Shown one piece after another: positions 8,585 through 17,371 of a stretch of DNA of 64,000 nt (the stretch's first letter is position 1; each line of letters begins with the position of its first letter). Origin of the DNA: Saccharopolyspora phatthalungensis (GTDB lineage Bacteria; Actinomycetota; Actinomycetes; Mycobacteriales; Pseudonocardiaceae); NCBI RefSeq assembly GCF_014203395.1, contig NZ_JACHIW010000002.1, positions 1,612,001-1,676,000 of the forward strand, written 5' to 3'. Under the pieces are notes generated by a model. The model searched no databases. It saw nothing but the letters and a program-made list of their open reading frames with translations, and had not been told where the DNA came from. The position numbers and the translations under genes were made by a program.

Positions 8585-9880
8585 TCAGGCTTTAGCAGCC
8601 CAGAAAAATTCCAGCAGGCGCGCAAAGTTGCGGGCGGCGTCGCGTTCGGCACGGACCCTTGACGCAGCAGCGGCCCGCATTTTGGCCCGCTCTTCGGCCG
8701 GTAACGAGAGGCCGCGCCGGACCGCCTCGGTCAGTCCATCCGGCTCGTCCGGGTCATACAACATGCCCGTGCGGCCGTCGTCGATCTGTTCGACAAACCC
8801 ATCCCGGCGCGGGGCCACCACAACCGGGCCAGCGTTTTGCGCCCACAGAGCCGTCTCGAACGGCACATTTGCCAATGTCTCTCCCCTGGACGGACACGCC
8901 ACCACCCGGGTCTCCGGGAGACCGCACAGGGCTCGCGGCAGGTCCCGGGTGAACCTGGTGACCAATGTCGCCCGCAGATTCTCTTCGCCGATCCGGCGTG
9001 CATAGTCCGCGATCAGTGGATCGGCGTGGTCGAACGGGACAGCGACGATCACGGCGTGGACCTCGTTGCGCAATGGGCCAAGGGAGTGAATGAGAACATC
9101 GATCCCCTTGGTGGGGTCGGTGCGCCCGATCGTGACCACCAGCGGTCGATCCAGGGGGATCCGCCATCGCGCTGCAACCGCGCGGGCCTGGCCGCTCGGC
9201 ATGGGCTGTAGGTCCGGGCCGGTCAGGTCGAGGCTGGACGTGTACGGCGCCAGTCGGCGCGGCTGCATCCGGTAGTCCGCTTCAAGATGGCGAGACAGGA
9301 ACCGGCCGATGTCGGCGATCCAGATCTCGGGATGCTGGTTCGCGCTCTCGATGCCACGCCGTTCCCATTCGATACGCCGCGGATTCGGCGTGGGACGTTC
9401 AACGATCAGGGCGGTGCTGTAGAAGCAAAGCAGGATATGCACCGTGCCGCGCGTCGCGGCCGGCTGCCGCATCCACGCCTCGCCGAGCCCGGCGAACGGG
9501 GTGTCCACAGCGATCACCAGCAGCTCGTCATAGCGCTGCGCCAACGTCCATGCGCAGCGGGCACCGGCCTTCGACAAGGCCCGCCATGTGGCAACCGACC
9601 AGAACTCCGTCTGCGTATCGTAGGGCAACGCGTGGACCCGCCCGCCCCATTTCTCTACGGCCCTCCGACTCGCCTCTAGCTGGGCCGGATCAAAGGCCCA
9701 CGTGGCTGGCCCCGGCTGTGGGCACGCCAGGTGTACATCGAACGCCCCGACAGCCCCAATCAGCAGGTCCCTGTGTCGTTGAAGCGTGGAGAGCAGCGTC
9801 GTCGTTTGACGCCCCAGACCGTTGGTGTTGTTGCATACGCCATTAACGGTGCAATACAAGACGGCGCGCCGAGTACCCAT
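8585..9880 (-). CDS. GT4-family glycosyltransferase
   Basis: About 431 residues from ATG 9880, which follows AAGGAG by six bases; the longer upstream frame is not supported. The N-terminal domain has a glycine-rich opening (NGLGRQTTTLLSTL). The C-terminal domain holds VVTIGRTDPTKGIDVLIHSL, VVACPSRGETLANVPFETAL, APRRDGFVEQIDDGRTGMLY and a final helix with LPAEERAKM, all standard GT-B group 1 features. Unlike its neighbour it looks complete. It lies upstream of the GT4/PIG-L/WbqC-RT genes on the same strand and is divergent from the exonuclease gene, with about 105 bases of shared promoter region between them. Sugar donor and acceptor are unknown. Confidence 0.85.
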   Translation of the reverse strand: MGTRRAVLYCTVNGVCNNTNGLGRQTTTLLSTLQRHRDLLIGAVGAFDVHLACPQPGPATWAFDPAQLEASRRAVEKWGGRVHALPYDTQTEFWSVATWRALSKAGARCAWTLAQRYDELLVIAVDTPFAGLGEAWMRQPAATRGTVHILLCFYSTALIVERPTPNPRRIEWERRGIESANQHPEIWIADIGRFLSRHLEADYRMQPRRLAPYTSSLDLTGPDLQPMPSGQARAVAARWRIPLDRPLVVTIGRTDPTKGIDVLIHSLGPLRNEVHAVIVAVPFDHADPLIADYARRIGEENLRATLVTRFTRDLPRALCGLPETRVVACPSRGETLANVPFETALWAQNAGPVVVAPRRDGFVEQIDDGRTGMLYDPDEPDGLTEAVRRGLSLPAEERAKMRAAAASRVRAERDAARNFARLLEFFWAAKA

Positions 9881-9986
9881 GTGGTTCTCCTTCATCGAAT
9901 TTCGATCGGCTACTCTTCCGGCTGTCCATGTCGTCGTGGGCACCCGGCTGCCGCGGTCACAGGCTTTCGCATCACAAGGAGGATCC

Positions 9987-10824
9987 GTGCCCGCCACCGC
10001 ACCGCCCAGGCTGTACGTCGACGGCCATAACCTGCTGCACCGCGCCGCGTTCGGGTTTCCCTGCCGTATCAGGTCCCGGAGCGGACGGGGACATTACTCT
10101 CGTGTTCGGGTTTTTCGCCCGCGTACGCGCTGGCGCACGCAGCCTTGAGGACGCTCCGGAGATCATTGTCGTCTTCGACGGCCAGGAAGGCGCCGCAGAC
10201 CGCCGTACTCTCATGCCCGGCTACAAGCCGCCAGTTGCCGGTGACGAGGAGGTCTTTGCCGACCTACCGCTCCTCTACAAAGGCCTGGAACTGCTGGACA
10301 TTCCCTGTGCTGAATATCCGTGCCGGGAGGCCGACGACATCATCGCCTCCTTCATCGCCGCGAACCCAGGACGCGAACACGTGATCATGTCTACCGACAA
10401 GGACTTCTATCAACTGCTATCGAACCAAGTGTCCGCATTGAACACCCAACGACGCGCGGACCGGCGGCGCATCGACGCAGACGAGGTCTACGACACCTAC
10501 GCTGTTACACCGCACCAATGGTGCGACTACCGCGCCCTCACCGGAGACAAGTCGGACAACATTCCCGGAGTCCGTGGAATCGGCCCCAAGACAGCAAGCC
10601 GACTCCTCGCCGACGGAGCTCATCTGGAAGACCTCGCCGGGCTTGATCGCCTCACCGGTCGCACCGGAACCTTGATCCGAGAATGCTGGGACGACCTTCT
10701 TCTCTGGCGAACGCTCATCCAGCTCCGCACCGACATCCCCCTGCCGGCCGTCACCAGCCCGGGTGCACCTACTACTCCGTTCGCCGCACCAGAAATCGTC
10801 GGCGAACTTGGCCTGTGGAACTAA
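9987..10824 (+). CDS. FEN-like 5'-3' exonuclease (PolI N-terminal type), with a one-base frameshift
   Basis: The true N-terminus PRLYVDGHNLLHRAAFGFP starts at GTG 9987 behind AAGGAGG. The rest, DITLVFGFFARVRAG and onward, lies in the next frame from about 10055. Removing one G of the GGG at 10053-10055 restores one reading frame. After that come IIVVFDG (metal Asp), MPGYKPPV, EYPCREADDIIASFI, VIMSTDKDFYQLL and RALTGDKSDNIPGVRGIGPKTASRLL, the helix-hairpin-helix. These are the metal and DNA-binding residues of the 5' nuclease family that includes the PolI and T5 flap nucleases. The family cuts 5' flaps and RNA-primed ends. It is divergent from the RT/sugar operon. A sequencing error, a real null mutation or programmed +1 shifting are all possible. 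Confidence 0.78.
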
Positions 10825-10921
10825 AGCCCGTGGGAACGCAGAATCTCAGGCGGGCTGTCCTGGCAGGTCGGAGCATTCCGTAACCCACCCCCTGGCGAGG
10901 TGGCGTTGGGGAGCAGTGTCA

Positions 10922-12332
10922 TAGTAGGACTTTGTTAGGTGGTCATGGTGGTTGCTGGTGGCAGGTGGGGCATCGGCCTGTCCAGGTGGCCAGCAGGACC
11001 TGGAGGGCGTGGAGGATCTTGTAGAGAGTCAGGCCGCCCCAGGTGCTTTTGGGCTGGTCAACCGGAGTTCGGTGAGGAACAGATGGGCGGCGGAGGTGAG
11101 GGTGACGTGGCGGTGCCAGCCGGTGAAGGAACGCCCTTCGAAGTGGGTGAGCCCGAGCCCGGTCTTGAGTTCCCGGTAGTCGTGTTCGATGCGCCACCGG
11201 ATCTTGGCCAGCCTCACCAGCTCACGCACCGGGGTGTCCTCGGGCAGGGTGGAGATCCAGTAGTCGGTGGGTTCGGGCTCGCGGGGCGGCCATTCGACCA
11301 GCAGCCAGCACACCGGCAGACTGCCGTCAGCCTCCCGGGGAATATCGCGGTTGGCCGGCCGCACCCGCAGGGCCAGGAACCGAGAGCGCATCGCAGCGGT
11401 GGGATTGCCCTGGGTTTTCTTGGTTCCCTGCCGCCAGGTCACCCACCGCAGGCCCGTGCGTCCGGCGGCGAGCACGAGATCCCGCAACGTGGCGGGCGTG
11501 TCCTGGTAGCGGGGTGCGGGCCGCCGTCCCCGGCCGGAATACGACGCGGCCACCGGCTCGGCGTCTGCGGGATGAGCGGTGGCGGCCGCCTTGACGGCCA
11601 TCACATACGGCAGTCCTCGTGCGCCCAGTTCGCACCGGAAGGTCGCGTTATCGCCGTAGCCGGCATCACCGACCACCACCGGCGGAATGTGCCCCCAGGC
11701 GGCCAGTTCGTCGAGCATCTCCAACACCAGCCGCCACTTCGGGCGATACCCCTGATCCTCAGGAATGCCGCAACGTGCCCGCCGGGCGGCGATGCGTTCG
11801 GCCTCGGCGCCGGTCGCGCACTCATCATCCCAGCTCTGCGGGAGAAACAACCGCCAGTCCAGCGCGGCCGAACAGGCATCGGTGACCGCGTGCACGCTCA
11901 CCGCGACCTGGCAGTTGGTGACCTTGCCCGCCGTGCCGGTGTACTGCCGGGCCACCCCCGGCGAGGCCTCGCCGTCCTTGAGATGCCCGGTGTCATCCAG
12001 CACGAACGCCTCCGGGCACACCACCTGCACCGCCCGCGCCGCCAACCGCCGCCGCACCACCGCATAATCCCACGTCGAGGACGTGATGAACTGCTGCAAC
12101 CGCTGATGATCCACCCCCAACCGCTCGGCCATCGGCTGCATCGACTTACGCCGCCCGTCCAGCATCAGCCCCCGCAGATACAGCCCACCATTCGCCCGCT
12201 GCTCACTACGGACGAACGACGTGAACACCTCACCCGCGAATTCCTCCAAACGGTCACGGACAGCGTCAAGCTCAGCCGGCAGCATCCCAAGATCATCCCA
12301 CACGATGATCTACAAGTAACAAAGCCCTAATA
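10922..12332 (-). mobile_element. IS701-family insertion sequence
   Basis: The element is bounded by imperfect inverted repeats, TAGTAGGACTTTGTTA at 10922-10937 and TAACAAAGCCCTAATA at 12317-12332 (14 of 16 pairs match). It contains one transposase gene. No clear target duplication could be read at the edges. It lies between the exonuclease gene and the outer group II intron. Confidence 0.8.
11029..12303 (-). CDS. IS701-family DDE transposase
   Basis: A 424-residue transposase of normal length. The catalytic triad is visible: Asp in AFVLDDTGHLKDG, Asp in VVVGDAGYGDNATFR, and Glu in the HDYRELKTGLGLTHFEGRS block that is typical of this family. A FTSFVRSEQRANGGLYLRGL opening matches IS701-type proteins. 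The frame is intact and the inverted repeats are nearby, so the element may still be active. Confidence 0.9.
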   Translation of the reverse strand: MWDDLGMLPAELDAVRDRLEEFAGEVFTSFVRSEQRANGGLYLRGLMLDGRRKSMQPMAERLGVDHQRLQQFITSSTWDYAVVRRRLAARAVQVVCPEAFVLDDTGHLKDGEASPGVARQYTGTAGKVTNCQVAVSVHAVTDACSAALDWRLFLPQSWDDECATGAEAERIAARRARCGIPEDQGYRPKWRLVLEMLDELAAWGHIPPVVVGDAGYGDNATFRCELGARGLPYVMAVKAAATAHPADAEPVAASYSGRGRRPAPRYQDTPATLRDLVLAAGRTGLRWVTWRQGTKKTQGNPTAAMRSRFLALRVRPANRDIPREADGSLPVCWLLVEWPPREPEPTDYWISTLPEDTPVRELVRLAKIRWRIEHDYRELKTGLGLTHFEGRSFTGWHRHVTLTSAAHLFLTELRLTSPKAPGAA

Positions 12333-12436
12333 GAAGACGGAGAGTTTTCTCGAATGCGCGATTCACCGCTCCCCGGTCGGGCATGTACGGTAGTTGGTCG
12401 GGTGGCCGGAGGGAGTCTCACCCTCCGGCTCCCACG

Positions 12437-12470
12437 GAACGGAGCGTGACAGTCTCCCGTCACTCCGCTC
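12437..12470 (-). ncRNA. Group II intron domain V (outer intron)
   Basis: A 34-base hairpin on the minus strand: GAGCGGAGUGACGG, a GAGA tetraloop, then CUGUCA, a CG bulge and CUCCGUUC. Length, tetraloop and two-base bulge are exactly those of group II domain V, the catalytic heart of the ribozyme. It lies just downstream of the intron's RT gene, as expected. Confidence 0.85.
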
Positions 12471-12485
12471 TTCTCATCGAATCCG

Positions 12486-13730
12486 TTAGAACAGGCTTGT
12501 GCACGCCCAGTGTGTGAATAGTCCGGGTTCTCGTTCGACGAGCCCGGTCCACCACGCTTTGAAGCGTTTGAAGCTGCGCAGCCGCTTGTACTTCTTTTGG
12601 GCCCACCGCATCACGTAGGTGTTGATACGTCGCAGGAAGGGATACAACGCAGACTGGTAGAACCGGCCGTAGTACGTGATCCAGCCCGACACGATCGGAT
12701 TGATCCAATCGGCGAGCTCTTTCAGGTCGAGTCCGGTGCGTAAGTGTATCCGCCATGTGCGGACCTGCTGCCCCATCGCCTTGAGCGCAGCGGGGCTGAC
12801 GCCCGGCAGAAAGCCGGTATAGAACCGGCCATCCTTCTGCCGTGCCTTGCGAGGACGAAACGCATACCCCAGGAACGTGAACGACACTTGCTCGAACGAG
12901 CCCCGCCGTTTCGCGTCCTTGCAGTACACTATTTTGGTTTTGTCGGGATGCAACCGCAATCCGACGCTGTCCAGCCTCTCAGCGAGCGCGGCCCATACCT
13001 CACGGGCTTGACGCTCGGTCGCGCAGTGCACCACCGCATCGTCGGCATAGCGCTCGAACTGCACAGCCGGGAACTCCCGAGCGAGAAACAGATCGAACGC
13101 GTAATGCATGAAAAGGTTCGCCAGCACGGGCGAAACCGCAGAGCCCTGTGGGGTTCCTCGATCTCGCGCTTGCAAGGTCCCATCGGGCAGTTGAAGCGGC
13201 GCGACAAGCCACCGCTTCACATACAATACCACCCAACGTTGATCGGTATTCGCCTCCACGGCCTTGACCATGAGAGCGTGATCCACAGAGTCGAAGAACT
13301 TCTCGACATCAAGATCGAGAACCCAATCCTTCTTCCAGCACCGTTGCCGGCACCGCTGGACCGCCTGCAACGCTGACCGCCCAGGCCGATACCCGTAGGA
13401 GTCATCATGAAAGATCGACTCGGTGCGGGTTTCCAACGCCATCGCGACCACCGTCTGCGCAATGCGATCACCTACCGTGGGCACGCCGAGCATTCGCGTG
13501 CCCCCAGGCTTGGGGATCTCCACCGCCTTGACCAGCGGAGGGAAGTAGCTGCACGAGGACATCCGGTTCCAGATCTTGAACAGATTGTTCCGGAGATCCT
13601 TCTCGAACTCCTCGATCGACACACCATCCACTCCGGCCGCGCCCTGGTTCGCCCTGACTCGCCTGTATGCCTCCCACACCAGCTGCTTTGAAATATCAAA
13701 CGGTTTGTCCTGCGGACCTGACATGCTCAC
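12486..13730 (-). CDS. ltrA: Group II intron reverse transcriptase/maturase (outer intron)
   Basis: A 414-residue protein with all RT blocks: NQGAAGVDGVSIEEFEKDL, LGVPTVGDRIAQTVVA, YGYRPGRSALQAVQ, motif A DLDVEKFFDSVDH, motif B DRGTPQGSAVSPVLANLF, motif C ERYADDAVVHC, and the thumb/maturase X region ending GWITYYGRFYQSALYPFLRRIN. No HNH endonuclease domain follows, so this is an endonuclease-minus type that would use nicked or single-stranded targets. Start is GTG 13730 or ATG 13724; both follow GGAGGAAACGA. The gene is intact. It binds and helps splice its own intron RNA. Confidence 0.92.
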   Translation of the reverse strand: MSMSGPQDKPFDISKQLVWEAYRRVRANQGAAGVDGVSIEEFEKDLRNNLFKIWNRMSSCSYFPPLVKAVEIPKPGGTRMLGVPTVGDRIAQTVVAMALETRTESIFHDDSYGYRPGRSALQAVQRCRQRCWKKDWVLDLDVEKFFDSVDHALMVKAVEANTDQRWVVLYVKRWLVAPLQLPDGTLQARDRGTPQGSAVSPVLANLFMHYAFDLFLAREFPAVQFERYADDAVVHCATERQAREVWAALAERLDSVGLRLHPDKTKIVYCKDAKRRGSFEQVSFTFLGYAFRPRKARQKDGRFYTGFLPGVSPAALKAMGQQVRTWRIHLRTGLDLKELADWINPIVSGWITYYGRFYQSALYPFLRRINTYVMRWAQKKYKRLRSFKRFKAWWTGLVEREPGLFTHWACTSLF

Positions 13731-13878
13731 TCGTTTCCTCCCGGACCACGTCCGGTTGTTCGCGCGAACAGATCTCCGATGAGCCGGCCCCTTCGCTCCG
13801 CCCCGATTACCAGGGCTTCCTCACTGTCGGGTCGGGGGAGGCGGCGGACCAGGGTCCGCTACCTCCGCCCGCCCTGCC

Positions 13879-13911
13879 GAACCGCTCGTGCAGTTTTCCC
13901 GCAAGCGGCTC
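13879..13911 (-). ncRNA. Group II intron domain V (inner intron)
   Basis: A hairpin of about 33 bases on the minus strand: GAGCCGCUUGCGG, an A-rich loop, CUGCA, a CG bulge and AGCGGUUC. It starts directly after the TGA of the RT gene. The AGC triad and the CG bulge identify it as domain V. Confidence 0.82.
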
Positions 13912-15228
13912 TCAATGGGTATAGCCCTTCTGGCGGTAGTAATCGCGCATGCTGGGAATCAGTTGCAGCAGGTTGACCAGGCCATATTCACCGTAGAGGC
14001 GTTTCTCCGGCAGCGTGCGCCATCCGGCGTTTCGCCATCGTTTGAACCGCCATCCCCAGATTCGTCGCACGATCCACATGTTGAGTCGATTGAACAACCT
14101 GCGCACGTTCGCGCGCCGGTAATACATGCCCCATCCTCGAATCACCGGGTTCAGCATGTCGATCAACTCTTCCAGAGGCACCGCGATGCGCCGCCGTGTC
14201 AACGCGCGCACCTTGTCCTTGAACCGGTCGATCGACTGCTGCCGGGGAATCGCATACAAACCAATACCACCTTGTTTGAAGCGCAAACCCTTGCCCAAGC
14301 CGATCTTGTAGCCCAAGAACTCGAACCCCTGACTGACGTGCACGATTCTGGTTTTCTCCGGATGAATCCGCAGACCCAGTTCCTCCAGCACCGCACAGGC
14401 GCTCGCCAGCGCCCGCTCCGCTTCCTCCCGAGTCCGGCAGACTGCCAGCCAATCATCGGCATACCTGGTCACCTGGAATCCAGCCCGCTCCATCCGCTCG
14501 TCGAAAACGTGCAGATAAATATTGCTGAGCAAAGGACTAATGACTCCGCCCTGAGGCGTGCCCGCGACCGTGCTTTCGTAGACGCCGTCCCGCAGCGCTC
14601 CGGCCGTGAGAATCTGACGTATCAGACTCAACACTTTACCGTCGGCAACTCGTTCCGCCACAAGGGATACGAGCCTGTCATGCGAGATCGTCCCGAAGAA
14701 ATCGGCGATGTCCGCGTCAACGATCCATCTCCCACCCGCCTGCAACTGTCCCCAGATCCGACGCATCGCCATGTGCGCCGACCGCTTCGGACGAAACCCG
14801 AAGCTGACCTCGGAGAACGTCGGCTCGAAAATCGGCTCCAGCACCTGCCGTATCGCCTGCTGGCATACCCGGTCCATGACCGTAGGAATCCCCAGTGGAC
14901 GTTTGGCCGTCGATCCTGGCTTATCGATCTCCACCCGACGCACCGGCTGCGGACGATAACGCCCATCAGCCAGCCGCTGTCGCAATACCGTGAGATAGCG
15001 ATCCTGCTCGCAGTCGAACCGGTCAATACTGACCCGATCCACACCACCCGCACCTCGGTTCGCTCGCACACGCTCCCACGCCCGCACCACATTGCGTGGA
15101 TCGTGGATCTGACCGATCAGCGAGTGCGCCTTCCGCACCTGCATACGTTTCTTTCCTACCTGGCCCACCGTTGCGTGATTCCGAGTCTCCTCAGCCAACG
15201 CCGCCTCGGTCATTGCCTCAGCAACCAT
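13912..15228 (-). CDS. ltrA: Group II intron reverse transcriptase/maturase (inner intron)
   Basis: A 438-residue protein, only distantly like the neighbouring intron RT. Blocks seen: NRGAGGVDRVSIDRF, LGIPTVMDRVCQQAI, FGFRPKRSAHMAMRRI, motif A DADIADFFGTISH, motif B AGTPQGGVISPLLSNIYLH, motif C TRYADDWLAVC, and the X domain RGWGMYYRRANVRRLFNRLN. No HNH endonuclease domain is present. The gene is intact and ends next to domain V. Such proteins splice and reinsert their intron by target-primed reverse transcription. Confidence 0.93.
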   Translation of the reverse strand: MVAEAMTEAALAEETRNHATVGQVGKKRMQVRKAHSLIGQIHDPRNVVRAWERVRANRGAGGVDRVSIDRFDCEQDRYLTVLRQRLADGRYRPQPVRRVEIDKPGSTAKRPLGIPTVMDRVCQQAIRQVLEPIFEPTFSEVSFGFRPKRSAHMAMRRIWGQLQAGGRWIVDADIADFFGTISHDRLVSLVAERVADGKVLSLIRQILTAGALRDGVYESTVAGTPQGGVISPLLSNIYLHVFDERMERAGFQVTRYADDWLAVCRTREEAERALASACAVLEELGLRIHPEKTRIVHVSQGFEFLGYKIGLGKGLRFKQGGIGLYAIPRQQSIDRFKDKVRALTRRRIAVPLEELIDMLNPVIRGWGMYYRRANVRRLFNRLNMWIVRRIWGWRFKRWRNAGWRTLPEKRLYGEYGLVNLLQLIPSMRDYYRQKGYTH

Positions 15229-15840
15229 CAGTCCGGCGCCACCTACTCACTCGACACCACACCCCGACTCGCCATTTCCACCGTGATCCCTTCCCCAGGT
15301 CGATGCCTTTTGAGTCACCGCCCGCCGTCGCACCACCACGACGATCCCAAGGTTTCTGTTGTTCCTTGGTTCCTCAGTACCGTGGATCACTCCGACTTCT
15401 CGCACGGCATCACCAGCGATTTCACCTCGCGGCTTATACGCCCAGCTACCCAGCCCCGTCGAGCGGGACCGTACGAGACCTCCCGGGGTAACGCAGAGAA
15501 CTTTCCCACCGCGCCGCCCGCACACACCTTGTTGTGTCCAGATGCCCCAAGTATTTCCTTCGCCCCCATAGTGCAGGCTCGGCATCACCTGGATCGGGCC
15601 GACCGGTTCGCCATATTCGGCTACGGCTCGGTGTTTCGCCTCAAACCCTTCAGACCCCACCTCACGGTGAGCGCCCTGTCCTGCGCCACTGGTCAGCACG
15701 ACCCAACAGCCCAAGGCCATCACATCCACCTCCCAACAGCGCCCAGCGAGGCATTACCCCCGCCTTCGGCTACGGACCCCGCTTGGGGCCGGTCCGGCTG
15801 GACTTTCACCAGCAAGCTCTCTGCGCCGCCCGGCGCACAC
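15229..15840 (-). ncRNA. 5' ribozyme part (domains I-III) of the inner group II intron
   Basis: About 610 bases upstream of the inner RT gene without a supported protein on either strand. The minus strand opens with GUGUGCGCC and carries GCUGGUGAAAGUCCAG, then GUAGCCGAAGGCGGGGGUAA, both of the kind found in bacterial domain I. The plus-strand ORFs across this region are open only because of GC bias. Exon-binding sites were not identified. Confidence 0.6.
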
Positions 15841-16160
15841 TACGAGCCGGTCCGCCAGCGAGTGCCGCATCGGTACTCGACGCCTCACGGTTTCCGCCGC
15901 TCGGCGCACTCCCTTTCGCCTTCCCGCGCCGCTTTCGGCACGCGGCGGGCTGTATCAGCACTCGCTTTCCCACGTTCCATGCAGAAGCCGCAGACCGGGC
16001 TCGCGCCGCCTCCATGCCGGACACCACCTGGCCAGCCAGCGGGCACCCGCCAGGCTCATCCCGGGACTACTTGAATGCCCCGGTTTCGATGTCGTCTGCA
16101 ATTTTCGACACGTCATCAGCGGTTCGCTCTCGCTCGCCTTCCCGATCCCTACCTGACACA
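15841..16160 (-). ncRNA. Probable 5' ribozyme part of the outer group II intron
   Basis: On the minus strand this segment contains GCCUGGCGGGUGCCCGCUGG and a GUGGUGUCCGGCAUGGAGGC block like the domain I core of bacterial group II introns. It is cut off by the inner intron's 5' end at 15840. Its partner, the rest of the outer intron, resumes at 13830. The start near 16160 (GUGUC or GUGAU) is a guess from consensus. Confidence 0.5.
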
Positions 16161-16366
16161 TCACGTGTGCCTTTTCCTCAACGCTCACCACAACGGTCTT
16201 CAGCCAATGCGGCTTGAGGTGGTTTGACGCCTCCCCCCGCGGAGGCGACGCCGAAGGGCCACAAAACCTTCATCTCCTGCACAGCACCGCATTACATGGG
16301 GCGTCCTACAACCAACTCACTCCTTGCGTTCGTGGCACACTCAAGTCAAATTGAGACGGGTTGTGC

Positions 16367-17371
16367 TTAGTGGACTGGTTGCTGATCTTCGGTGGGTTGG
16401 TTGATCCAGGCCGTTTGGGGTAGTGCTGGTGGGTTGGGGCGGCGGGTGAAGCGTTCGGGGTGTGCGGCGTGGGCGCGGTCGAGGGTGGTTTGCCGTTGGG
16501 TGCGGATCTGTTCGGCTGTTCCGAAGTGGACGGAGGCAGGGGTGTGCAGGCCGATACCGGAGTGACGGTGTTCATGGTTGTAGCCCAGGAAGAAACCGTC
16601 GCAGAAGGCGCGGGCGTCCTCTAATGACCCGAACCTGCCGGGAAAGTCCGGCACGTACTTCATGGTCTTGAACTGGGCCTCGGAATAGGGGTTGTCGTTG
16701 GAGGTACGCGGGCGGGAATGTGACCGCAGGACACCGAGGTCGGTCAGGAGTTCGGAGACGGGTTTGGACACCATGGCCCCGCCCCGGTCGGCGTGGATCG
16801 TGTGCGGCTCGATGCCGTTGCGCGTGATGGCCTCGCCGAGGAATTCTTTGGCTACGACGGAGTCTTCGGCTGCGGCGACCAGCCAGCCGGTCACGTACCG
16901 GGAGAAAATGTCCATCACGACATAGCACTTGTACCAGACCCCTTTCACCGGGCCTTTGAGCGCGGTGATATCCCAGGACCACACCTGGGAGGGTCCGTGC
17001 GCGAGAAGTTCCGGGCGTGTGCGGGGCGGATGGGTGGCTTGCCGCCGGCGCTCCCGGACCTGTCCGGCGGCGCGGGCGATGCGGTACATCGTGGAAACCG
17101 AGCAGTGATAGCGCCCCTCGTCGAGTTCCCGCGCCCAGACCTGCGGGATCGCCAAATCCTGGTAGCCAGGACTAGCCAGAAGGTCCAGCACGGCCTGCCG
17201 TTCGTCCTCGGTCAGGGTCGCCGGCGGAGGGGAACGCGGCAGCCACGGACCATGCACCGGGCCCTGTGGCTTGGCCCGCCGGTAATGGGTGGCGCGGGCG
17301 ATCCCGGTCAGCTCACACGAGCGACGCACCGAGACCTGCGCTGCGCGGAGTTCGGTGAACGCGGTGGTCAT
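16367..17371 (-). CDS. IS3-family transposase orfB (DDE catalytic part)
   Basis: A 334-residue integrase-core protein. HTH_21-like N-terminal part (SVRRSCELTGIARATHYRR), then QVWSWDITALKG (first Asp), TIHADRGGAMVSKPVSELL (second Asp) and SNDNPYSEAQFKTMKY with the catalytic Glu, ending YNHEHRHSGIGLHTPASVHFG. The start ATG overlaps the orfA stop (ATGA at 17371-17368). The overlap allows reinitiation; a programmed -1 shift was not shown. The gene is intact. Confidence 0.9.
   Translation of the reverse strand: MTTAFTELRAAQVSVRRSCELTGIARATHYRRAKPQGPVHGPWLPRSPPPATLTEDERQAVLDLLASPGYQDLAIPQVWARELDEGRYHCSVSTMYRIARAAGQVRERRRQATHPPRTRPELLAHGPSQVWSWDITALKGPVKGVWYKCYVVMDIFSRYVTGWLVAAAEDSVVAKEFLGEAITRNGIEPHTIHADRGGAMVSKPVSELLTDLGVLRSHSRPRTSNDNPYSEAQFKTMKYVPDFPGRFGSLEDARAFCDGFFLGYNHEHRHSGIGLHTPASVHFGTAEQIRTQRQTTLDRAHAAHPERFTRRPNPPALPQTAWINQPTEDQQPVH

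Larger units (their letters stand above)
13831..15840 (-). mobile_element. Inner group II intron
   Basis: On the minus strand the 5' end is placed at GUGUGCGCCGGG (15840) followed by a domain I segment with GCUGGUGAAAGUCCAG. The 3' end is placed after a domain VI hairpin ending CCCCCGAC near 13831. Domain V is at 13911-13879. The total is about 2.0 kb with one RT gene of 438 residues in domain IV. Ends were set by consensus (GUGYG...AY) and could be off by a few bases. Confidence 0.68.
12397..16160 (-). mobile_element. Outer group II intron, interrupted by a second group II intron
   Basis: On the minus strand the 3' end is marked by domain V at 12470-12437 and a domain VI hairpin that ends CACCCGAC at 12397. 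The reverse transcriptase lies at 13730-12486. Only about 100 bases of this intron's own ribozyme (domain III/IV-like sequence) lie between that gene and the 3' end of the second intron. The missing 5' half (domains I-III) can be placed at about 16160-15841, where the minus strand has group II-like sequence. So the inner intron appears inserted inside the outer one. The 5' edge is approximate. Confidence 0.6.

Noticed and set aside
12400..12430. Rho-independent terminator (GCCGGAGGG ... CCCTCCGGC)
   Set aside because: The hairpin is better explained as domain VI of the outer group II intron, directly after domain V, and no T-run follows.
13888..16074. 728-codon plus-strand ORF across the group II introns
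   Set aside because: It is antisense to the inner intron RT and ribozyme, with no protein family pattern.
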